From an uncultured Saprospiraceae bacterium (lineage in GTDB: Bacteria > Bacteroidota > Bacteroidia > Chitinophagales > Saprospiraceae): a DNA stretch of 5,473 nucleotides. Every line of letters begins with the position of its first letter. Position 1 is the stretch's first letter. Shown piece by piece: positions 1-4,424 of this stretch. The stretch spans positions 1-5,473 of the forward strand of contig CAJQNM010000161.1 of the NCBI GenBank assembly GCA_905479665.1, in the 5' to 3' direction. A model generated the notes under the pieces. That model did not search any database. It was given only the letters and a program-made list of their open reading frames with translations, and was not told where the DNA came from. The translations under genes and the position numbers were made by a program.

Positions 1-29
1 CCACTCCATTTTCGTCTCTTTTGTCCCAT
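1..29 (-). CDS. IS3-family transposase OrfA, N-terminal fragment (runs off left edge)
   Basis: An ATG on the minus strand at 29-27 opens a frame reading MGQKRRKWS before the window ends. A short Lys/Arg-rich start followed by an aromatic residue and Ser is common at the N-terminus of IS3-family OrfA proteins, which carry a helix-turn-helix that binds the element's ends. A purine-rich GAGAAA lies just upstream of the ATG. The distance from the putative IS end at 93 (about 60 nt) suits the leader of such elements. Only nine codons are visible, so the call rests mainly on the adjacent terminal-repeat-like sequence. A second minus-strand frame from 48 also reaches the edge but its product resembles nothing I recognise. 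Confidence 0.45.
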
Positions 30-93
30 ATTTTCTCAATTTAAACATTCCCTTAGTTTGAGAAATCTTGGTCCAGTTTTTTAGGGGGCTACA
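1..93 (-). mobile_element. End of an IS3-family insertion sequence (partial)
   Basis: Read on the minus strand from 93 leftward, the sequence begins TGTAGCCCCC, then TAAAAAACTGGACC. This has the shape of an IS3-family terminal inverted repeat: a TG start, a run of C, an A-rich stretch and a GGAC core. About 40 bp further in, a minus-strand frame starting at 29 encodes a basic N-terminus like those of IS3 OrfA proteins. The outer boundary is placed at 93 because IS3 elements start with TG and end with CA. The rest of the element and the other end lie outside the window, so neither a target duplication nor an intact transposase can be confirmed. The family assignment is from memory of typical ends, not from a search. 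Confidence 0.6.
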
Positions 94-102
94 GGGATGT
101 CT

Positions 103-116
103 TCTCTGTGCAGAGA
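103..116. repeat. Perfect 14-bp palindrome TCTCTG-TG-CAGAGA
   Basis: Arms TCTCTG (103-108) and CAGAGA (111-116) are exact reverse complements around a 2-bp centre. It lies 10 bp outside the putative IS end at 93, so it could be part of the insertion target or a protein-binding site. No gene start lies near enough to suggest which gene it would control. Confidence 0.5.
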
Positions 117-129
117 GATCGATATGCAA

Positions 130-144
130 ATTTGATATTCAAAT
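130..144. repeat. Inverted repeat ATTTGA-tat-TCAAAT
   Basis: Six-base arms at 130-135 and 139-144 are exact reverse complements around TAT. A/T-rich palindromes of this size can arise by chance, so the support is only the sequence symmetry and its place in a run of other palindromes. Confidence 0.35.
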
Positions 145-196
145 CATTACGCCCAATCCCGTTAAGATCATTGAACGATTTTCGACGAAGGAGAAA

Positions 197-217
197 TCAT
201 GGTACGGTGTACCATGA
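197..217. repeat. Perfect hairpin, 9-bp arms, 3-nt loop
   Basis: Arms TCATGGTAC (197-205) and GTACCATGA (209-217) are exact reverse complements around GGT. If transcribed on the plus strand this forms a stable stem. It would also bury the ATG at 199, which lies five bases after the Shine-Dalgarno-like AAGGAG at 188-193. There is no U-tract after it, so it does not look like an intrinsic terminator. Confidence 0.6.
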
Positions 218-354
218 AGAGACATGACCGTGAAACGGATGGGTGGCAGCGGCGGCTTTTGTCATCCCGCGGTACCGTGGGACCGCAAAATGTTTGCCGG
301 TCCGCGACTCTCGAAAGTCGCGAGACTCTTCGGAGCGGAGCCAATCAATATTAA
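199..354 (+). CDS. Possible small ORF, 51 codons, unknown product
   Basis: An ATG at 199 opens a 51-codon frame ending in TAA at 352-354. It is preceded at a good distance (five bases) by AAGGAG (188-193). The product starts MVRCTMKRHDRETDGW and is rich in Arg, Ser and Thr, with no signal peptide, membrane segment or recognisable domain. Arguments against a real gene: the frame is short, most of it lies over strong palindromes (197-217, 265-322) that explain its odd composition, and Bacteroidota generally depend little on Shine-Dalgarno pairing. Arguments for: spacing and ribosome site are good, and the start codon sits in a hairpin that could gate translation. I regard it as probably fortuitous but worth recording. 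Confidence 0.18.
   Translation: MVRCTMKRHDRETDGWQRRLLSSRGTVGPQNVCRSATLESRETLRSGANQY
265..282. repeat. REP-like 18-bp palindrome centred on GGTACC
   Basis: TCCCGCGGTACCGTGGGA reads the same on both strands apart from one G-T pair (269/278). It is preceded by GTCA, giving GTCATCCCGC, which resembles the arms of intergenic palindromes found in many bacterial genomes. That resemblance is from memory. Its right arm overlaps the left arm of the next hairpin (280-303), so the two stems would compete. Confidence 0.5.
280..303. repeat. Strong hairpin, 10-bp stem with one bulge
   Basis: GGACCGCAAA (280-289) pairs with TTTGC (293-297) plus GGTCC (299-303), with C298 bulged and ATG as the loop. It is immediately followed by the 303-322 hairpin. 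No T-run follows, so it is not a typical terminator. Confidence 0.5.
303..322. repeat. Hairpin CGCGACT / AGTCGCG
   Basis: Seven-base arms at 303-309 and 316-322 are exact complements around the loop CTCGAA. A C(TTCG)G mini-hairpin (326-335) follows, a loop type that is stable in RNA but not in DNA, which slightly favours a transcribed role. Confidence 0.5.
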
Positions 355-442
355 CAAAATTTTACTACCGAAACTTAAATAATTAATTAAATTTCTGAGA
401 ATAAATCGTATTTTGAAAAGAATTCATGATGATTCTTTCTTT

Positions 443-1141
443 ATGATGCCATCTATTAAAAAGGTTCTCCCTACTCTAGCTGTTATCTTAATCATTCATA
501 GCTGCATAAAGGATGAACATTTCGAAGCAAATGAGAACCCAGAGGTAGAGCTGACTAACGTTGCAGAGATAGGATGCTATCTTCCTATCTACCCTGGATC
601 ATGCTGGGTCTACAGCAATGGCGACACGGTACGAGCAGGAAGTCAATATCATTTGGACACTGTATTTAGTGCGAGTTATTGGTTTCCAGATTTTCCTGAA
701 GAATGTGTGGCCGTAGACACTACTCACATGCTCACTTTAAATTATCCGCATTTTCAACTAAGAAATAGTGTCAGAAAGTACCTAAACAAATACACTCTAT
801 ATGGGCTTGATGACCGATGCGAGGTTGACTTCAAAGTACTTTCTGAGGAGATTGGTGAGAAATGGTATATTTCCTGGGATAATCTTCAAGATTCGAGATT
901 CGAGGTGATCGAAAGACTCGCCTCGGTGACCATGCCTGATGGACAATCTTACTCAGACGTTATGGTCATCGAAGAACAATACATTGGCAACCTTTGGCTA
1001 TGTTCGCAAACTCGAAGGTACTACGCCAAGTCCATTGGTCTCATCGGAGAACAACAGTTTGTAGCGCCTTTCAAGGAAGGCTACCTCGAAACCCCTATAT
1101 GGACCTTCTTTCTAAGTTCATACAAGTCAGGCCCATCATGA
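443..1141 (+). CDS. Probable surface-exposed lipoprotein of unknown function
   Basis: The product has a lipoprotein signal peptide: basic start (PSIKK), hydrophobic stretch VLPTLAVILII, then lipobox IHSC with the anchored cysteine at residue 21 (start 443). The residues after it, I-K-D-E, fit the K-(D/E)2 export signal described for Bacteroidota lipoproteins, so the mature protein probably faces outward. The mature part is about 210 residues, rich in aromatic and acidic residues. The segments LPIYPGSCWVY (residues 47-57) and YYAKSIGLI (193-201) match a recurring pattern of Bacteroidota lipoproteins (roughly yfPl..Gn.W.Y and yyAkgvGli), whose role is not known to me. Four further cysteines (45, 54, 88, 126) and one near 187 could form disulfides. 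The frame stays open back to a TTG at 413, but ATG at 443 or 446 places the signal peptide correctly. It appears monocistronic. Confidence 0.75.
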   Translation: MMPSIKKVLPTLAVILIIHSCIKDEHFEANENPEVELTNVAEIGCYLPIYPGSCWVYSNGDTVRAGSQYHLDTVFSASYWFPDFPEECVAVDTTHMLTLNYPHFQLRNSVRKYLNKYTLYGLDDRCEVDFKVLSEEIGEKWYISWDNLQDSRFEVIERLASVTMPDGQSYSDVMVIEEQYIGNLWLCSQTRRYYAKSIGLIGEQQFVAPFKEGYLETPIWTFFLSSYKSGPS

Positions 1142-1242
1142 CATTTCAAATCTTATAAATAGACAATCCAGCCGACAAGCGTTGGTTCTAGATCACTCAC
1201 AATGTCACTAAAAAACTGATCAGCTTTTACGTTTACTTTAGT

Positions 1243-1255
1243 TGACAACTTGTCA
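1243..1255. promoter_or_regulatory. Perfect palindrome TGACAA-C-TTGTCA, candidate operator
   Basis: Six-base arms TGACAA (1243-1248) and TTGTCA (1250-1255) are exact complements around one base, within repeat unit 1. The same TTGTCA half-site recurs at 1314-1319, exactly 64 bp downstream (two repeat units), and in inverted form at 1363-1368 (TGACAA). A dimeric helix-turn-helix protein could bind here. No binding is shown. Confidence 0.5.
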
Positions 1256-1263
1256 TCTCATTC

Positions 1264-1289
1264 GTTTACTAAAGTTAACTTATGTAAAC
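1264..1289. promoter_or_regulatory. 26-bp near-palindrome built on repeat unit 2, candidate operator
   Basis: Outer arms GTTTAC (1264-1269) and GTAAAC (1284-1289) and inner arms AAGTT/AACTT (1272-1281) share the same centre between 1276 and 1277. Only the pairs at 1270/1283 and 1271/1282 break symmetry, so 22 of 26 bases are symmetric. The GTTTAC arm is also the core of the direct-repeat array, which links the two patterns and suggests GTTTAC is a protein half-site. Confidence 0.6.
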
Positions 1290-1330
1290 CTATACGTTTA
1301 CTTTTATAGCATTTTGTCATCTTATTTGTT

Positions 1331-1338
1331 TACTTTTG
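1331..1338 (+). promoter_or_regulatory. Bacteroidota-type -7 element TACTTTTG
   Basis: TACTTTTG fits the TAnnTTTG -7 consensus used by the primary sigma factor of Bacteroidota. It would place the transcript start near 1345 and leave a leader of about 37 nt before the ATG at 1382. The candidate -33 TTTG at 1313-1316 is closer than the usual spacing (14 bp rather than about 19), which weakens the call. The element lies inside the fourth GTTTACT repeat, so a protein bound there would block it. Confidence 0.4.
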
Positions 1339-1381
1339 TACCATATTCGTTGCTGTATCCATTGACAAAATACACTAGCTG

Positions 1382-1843
1382 ATGAGGAATCAAAAAGCGT
1401 TGATCTTGGCACAACTTGATCGTAAGATTGCTCCATTGAAAAGCCTGGAAAGGCTACAAGTACCGGAAAATGGGTGGATCTACGCCATTCGTCGAGCGCT
1501 CCAAATGACACTCACTCAACTGGGAGATCGACTGAGCATGACTCGTCAGGGGGCAAAAAAACTTGAAGAAAGAGAGGCTGCAGGATCAATCTCACTGAAG
1601 ACGTTGAGAGAGGTTGCCCGAGTACTCGACATGAAGCTCATCTATGGCTTTATTCCCAATGCCGATTCACTCGATGAAATGGTCACGGCCAAAGCAGATA
1701 GCCTAGCCCGGAAAATTGTCATGCGAACGCATCAAAATATGCAGCTGGAAGATCAGGGCAACACCAAAGAGCAAATTTTGGCAGCCATTGCAGAGCTTTC
1801 TAGCGAAATCAAAAAAGAGATGCGCAGATCGCTATGGGATTGA
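1382..1843 (+). CDS. Mobile mystery protein A (helix-turn-helix)
   Basis: The 153-residue product matches the mobile mystery protein A family (TIGR02612) in length and layout, as I recall it. It has an N-terminal QLDRKI...P.NGWIYAIRRAL segment (residues 11-40) and an XRE/Cro-type helix-turn-helix at about 34-90 (LTQLGDRLSMTRQGAKKLEE then SISLKTLREVARVLDMKLIY). A C-terminal helical tail contains MQLEDQG and ends in LWD, the family's usual ending. In this family A is the upstream member of a pair with the Fic protein B, often in mobile or plasmid DNA, and its function is unresolved. It probably binds its own control region, where phased GTTTACT repeats lie 41-151 bp upstream of the start. It contains no (S/T)xxxE(G/N) Fic-inhibitory motif, so it is not a FicA/VbhA-type antitoxin. 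The stop overlaps the start of B by 10 nt, suggesting translational coupling. Confidence 0.92.
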   Translation: MRNQKALILAQLDRKIAPLKSLERLQVPENGWIYAIRRALQMTLTQLGDRLSMTRQGAKKLEEREAAGSISLKTLREVARVLDMKLIYGFIPNADSLDEMVTAKADSLARKIVMRTHQNMQLEDQGNTKEQILAAIAELSSEIKKEMRRSLWD

Positions 1844-2430
1844 AGATCACCGACGAAGAAGGAAAAACAAACCTAAGTCCTCAAGAAAAAGAGTGCTTAA
1901 AGATCAAAACTATTTCTACGTATGGCGAGCTAGATGAACATGAACAATTAAATATCGAAAAGGCGGTAGAGTGGACGATTCATACCAAGTTTTCACGCGA
2001 CCGGATTTTGACAGAAGTCTTTCTAAAGACCCTCCATAAAAGGATGTTCTCTGACGTCTGGACCTGGGCAGGAAAATTTCGTCACACTGAAAAATATAAT
2101 GGTGTGCCTTGGGTAAAAATACCCATCGAGCTAAGATACCTACTTGACAACACCAAACATTGGATCTCACACCAGGTCTATCCTCCAGACGAAATAGCAA
2201 TTCGATTTAAACATCAACTTGTAAAAATCCACTGTTTTCCCAATGGCAACGGAAGGCACTCTCGACTAATGGCAGATATCATTCGCGACTCCATCTTCAA
2301 GCGAGACGTGTTTTCATGGAGTGGATCAAAATCCCTCAAAGCTGGCAGTATAAGATCAAATTATATCCGGGCTCTACACAAAGCAGACCAAGGACAAATT
2401 GAGCCACTTATAGACTTTGCTAATAGTTAG
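1834..2430 (+). CDS. Mobile mystery protein B (Fic family)
   Basis: The 198-residue product matches mobile mystery protein B (TIGR02613), a Fic-fold protein that occurs next to A. The N-terminal ELDEHEQLNIEKAVEW (residues 32-47) and FLKTLHKRMFSDVWTWAGKF (63-82) are typical of the family. The active-site loop is HCFPNGNGRHSR (133-144): catalytic His133, Phe135, Gly138-Asn139-Gly140-Arg141 and Arg144 are present. Residue 137 is Asn where AMP-transferring Fic enzymes have Asp or Glu to hold Mg2+; from memory Asn is usual in this family. Position 134 is Cys rather than the common Pro. Fic proteins move nucleotide or phosphate groups onto target proteins; target and reaction are unknown here. It is cytoplasmic, with no signal peptide. 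It starts 10 nt before the end of A, consistent with joint expression and a toxin-antitoxin-like arrangement. Confidence 0.92.
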   Translation: MGLKITDEEGKTNLSPQEKECLKIKTISTYGELDEHEQLNIEKAVEWTIHTKFSRDRILTEVFLKTLHKRMFSDVWTWAGKFRHTEKYNGVPWVKIPIELRYLLDNTKHWISHQVYPPDEIAIRFKHQLVKIHCFPNGNGRHSRLMADIIRDSIFKRDVFSWSGSKSLKAGSIRSNYIRALHKADQGQIEPLIDFANS

Positions 2431-2517
2431 TACTCTCCCTGGAATAGTTTACTCAGCATATATCCACCGACAATTAACTCGACTTCCTCCTATTCTTTTT
2501 CAGTAATTTCATCCCCG

Positions 2518-4407
2518 ATGGAAAAGATCATGCAGCGAATAAAACGATACGACCTTATGGTCCTGCTCTTGGTACTGGCGAGTTGTTCAGCACCTCCCAA
2601 AGAAAAGCAGGCCGCACCGGAACCAGAAGCCGTAACCTCCCTACCCTTCACACCGCTTGAGCTGAGTGATATGAGCTCTTTTGAGGAACAAAAAGGCAAT
2701 TGGAAGATTGTGGCTTCGACGACAGCAAATCTGGAGGAGGAGCTGCAATTGGATACCGAAGAGGGAAGCGGGGTGCTGGCCAATCAGCCCACTGAAGAGC
2801 TAAACTCCAACTTGCTTACCAAGATGGAGCATGGTGATCTAGAGCTCAAGTTTGAAGTCATGATGCCCAAGGGATCGAACTCGGGTGTCTATTTTCAGGG
2901 TCGGTACGAAATGCAACTTCTCGACAGCTGGGGCAAAGCAAAGGTTGGTCCAGGTGATATGGGCGGCATATATCAGCGCTGGGACGATACCAAGCCCGAA
3001 GGGCAAGAAGGCTACGAAGGCACTGCACCAAAGGTGAATGCCTCGCGGGCTCCCGGACTGTGGCAGTCCTTTCATGTGCTATTTAAAGCTCCGAAGTTTA
3101 ATGCAGCTGGTGAAAAGGTGAAAAATGCACGGTTTGATTTTGTGGTGCAGAATGGCCACGAAATACACCAGGACTTGGAGCTGAGTGGACCGACTCGAGG
3201 TGCTATGTTTCCAGAAGAAGCCGCTCTAGGACCCATTCTGATCCAAGGCGATCATGGTCCCATCGCTTTTCGAAACATGCAGTACAAAAGCTTTGGCGAC
3301 GACACCCTCGTTCTTGACAATATCGGCTATGCGTTCTACAATGGCAAATATGATTACATCCCAAATTTTGACACAATTACTGCGATCAAAACCGGTACCG
3401 TCGAGCTACTTGATTTGACTGCCGTCTCAGACCAACCCGATGGATATGCGGTTATTTTCCGGGGCGACCTAGAGGTGCCCACAACAGGCAACTATCTCTT
3501 TGAATCCCGAATTGACGACGGCGGTGACCTGACGATAGATTCTACAATGGTCGTACACAATGAAGGGGAGCCGGGCATGGGTCACGAATATGGGCAGATC
3601 TATCTGACCGAAGGATCGCACTCATTTATGGTCAGCTACTATCAGGAAGTATGGTCAGCTACCTTAGAAATATTCTATGAAGGACCGGGAATCGAGAGGC
3701 GAATGCTCGGCGGAAAAAAGGTCGTGAATGATTGGCAAAAGAGAGAACAGGCCAGACCTCCAGTAGTGATTACTAATTTAGAAAGACCTGAGTTGCTGCG
3801 AGGATTTGTAAACCACGGCACGGGAAAACGGACGCACACCATTTCGGTTGGGCATCCCGAGGGTATCCACTACAGCTACGATCTGCTCGATGGCACTATT
3901 CTAAAGTCCTGGAAAGGAGGCTTTGCCGATGTGACTAATATGTGGCGAGGGCGTGGAAATTCACAATTGGCTCTGCCCCTTAATGCTGCCATCGACTTCA
4001 ACAGAGGAGTACCATTGGCTCGTCTGAGTTCTGATCAATCGGCCTGGCCCAACTACCGACCAGATGATTTTCGCTATGATGGATACCACATCGATAGCAA
4101 GGAGCAACCTACATTCTCCTTTCAGGCGTACGGCATAACGGTGAGTGATAAAATCCAGCCGGCAGCTGGTGGTAAAAAATTGAACCGGACATTGTCTTTC
4201 CGGTCTGATGGTGAGCCATCCGGTTTTTTCTACAAATTGGGCCACGATAGCCATATCCAACAGCTCTCCAATGGATTGTATAGTGTGGGAGGCAAGTACT
4301 ATATCGAATCAGATACAGAGCTCCTGCTGCGTAAAATGGAAAACCATGACGAGTTGCTGGTTGCCATCAATGGCCAGGACTCATACTCTTACAACATTCT
4401 TTGGTAA
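2518..4407 (+). CDS. Lipoprotein with DUF1080 (3-keto-glycoside hydrolase-like), PA14 and extra C-terminal domain
   Basis: The 629-residue product begins with a lipoprotein signal: RIKRYD, hydrophobic LMVLLLVL, lipobox LASC with Cys23. An ATG at 2530 (residue 5) is an equally good start. Residues after Cys23 (SAPPKEK) are not the acidic surface-export type, so it probably faces the periplasm. Residues 48-258 form a DUF1080/PF06439 lectin-like fold, with NSGVYFQGRYEMQLLDSWG (121-139), GGIYQRWD (149-156) and GPILIQGDHGPIAFRN (238-253). Members of this family cleave 3-keto-glycosides. Residues 266-392 are a PA14 domain (IFRGDLEVPTTGNYLFES, then RIDDGGDLTIDSTMVVHN), probably sugar-binding. Residues 418-629 form another domain with VGHPEGIHYSYD and WKGGF; I associate it with proteins that join propellers to cytochrome c, tentatively. 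An 87-nt gap with no clear terminator or promoter separates it from the gene before; the next gene follows after 17 nt. Confidence 0.85.
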   Translation: MEKIMQRIKRYDLMVLLLVLASCSAPPKEKQAAPEPEAVTSLPFTPLELSDMSSFEEQKGNWKIVASTTANLEEELQLDTEEGSGVLANQPTEELNSNLLTKMEHGDLELKFEVMMPKGSNSGVYFQGRYEMQLLDSWGKAKVGPGDMGGIYQRWDDTKPEGQEGYEGTAPKVNASRAPGLWQSFHVLFKAPKFNAAGEKVKNARFDFVVQNGHEIHQDLELSGPTRGAMFPEEAALGPILIQGDHGPIAFRNMQYKSFGDDTLVLDNIGYAFYNGKYDYIPNFDTITAIKTGTVELLDLTAVSDQPDGYAVIFRGDLEVPTTGNYLFESRIDDGGDLTIDSTMVVHNEGEPGMGHEYGQIYLTEGSHSFMVSYYQEVWSATLEIFYEGPGIERRMLGGKKVVNDWQKREQARPPVVITNLERPELLRGFVNHGTGKRTHTISVGHPEGIHYSYDLLDGTILKSWKGGFADVTNMWRGRGNSQLALPLNAAIDFNRGVPLARLSSDQSAWPNYRPDDFRYDGYHIDSKEQPTFSFQAYGITVSDKIQPAAGGKKLNRTLSFRSDGEPSGFFYKLGHDSHIQQLSNGLYSVGGKYYIESDTELLLRKMENHDELLVAINGQDSYSYNILW

Positions 4408-4424
4408 TCAGAAAAGCATAGAAC

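Larger units (their letters stand above)
94..442. other. Palindrome-rich intergenic segment
   Basis: This stretch contains no convincing conventional gene. It is unusually rich in inverted repeats: arms at 103-108/111-116, 130-135/139-144, 197-205/209-217, 265-282, 280-289/293-303, 303-309/316-322, and a C(TTCG)G mini-hairpin at 326-335. The part from about 265 to 340 is clearly more GC-rich than the A/T-rich DNA on both sides (for example 343-412). It may be a structured RNA, a REP-like intergenic repeat, or a remnant of mobile DNA next to the IS end. The 3' part, 355-442, is A/T-rich with a TAATTAATTAA run and would hold the promoter of the lipoprotein gene. A TATTTTG at 409-415 is one base short of the Bacteroidota -7 consensus and has no clear upstream partner. 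Confidence 0.5.
1231..1340 (+). repeat. Four phased direct repeats, core GTTTACT, period 32-33 bp
   Basis: The core GTTTACT starts at 1231, 1264, 1296 and 1328, giving spacings of 33, 32 and 32 bp. That is close to three turns of B-DNA, so all copies would sit on nearly the same face of the helix. Copies 1, 3 and 4 extend to GTTTACTTT and copies 3 and 4 to GTTTACTTTT. Units 1 and 3 also share TTGTCATCT-ATT before the next core, indicating a possible 64-65 bp higher-order duplication. The array ends about 40 bp before the start codon at 1382. It is best interpreted as an operator array for the helix-turn-helix protein encoded next. An iteron-like role is an alternative, but no replication protein is present. 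Confidence 0.7.
1142..1381 (+). promoter_or_regulatory. Control region of the mobile mystery A/B pair
   Basis: No gene is seen in these 240 bp. The left part (1142-1220) shows nothing notable. The right part (1221-1381) is A/T-rich and contains four GTTTACT repeats in one orientation, a near-palindrome at 1264-1289, a perfect palindrome at 1243-1255, and ATTTTGTCA (1311-1319) with its inverted copy at 1363-1371. This density immediately upstream of a helix-turn-helix gene is what an autoregulated operator region would look like. That function is inferred. Confidence 0.6.

Noticed and set aside
280..335. Intrinsic terminator from the GC-rich hairpins
   Set aside because: None is followed by a T-run, and no gene on either strand ends directly before them.
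413..442. TTG start at 413 for the lipoprotein gene
   Set aside because: It would put ten extra residues, including two Asp, before the signal peptide; ATG at 443 or 446 gives a normal lipoprotein signal.
1231..1360. CRISPR-like array (period about 32 bp)
   Set aside because: The repeated part is only 7-10 bp and the units share sequence in the would-be spacers; there are no long identical repeats and no cas genes. Phased operators fit better.
1317..1511. 64-codon reverse-strand frame opposite the start of mobile mystery protein A
   Set aside because: It is antisense to a well-recognised gene and its control region, and its product shows no recognisable feature.
1861..1869. Fic self-inhibition motif (S/T)xxxE(G/N) in protein B, from Ser28-Thr-Tyr-Gly-Glu32
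   Set aside because: The Glu is followed by Leu rather than Gly or Asn, and this is simply the family's conserved ELDE region (the residues are encoded at about 1915-1929). It is not enough to claim in-cis inhibition.
2447..2453. A further GTTTACT just after the mobile mystery B stop
   Set aside because: A single 7-base match is likely by chance in a window this size, and it is out of phase with any array.
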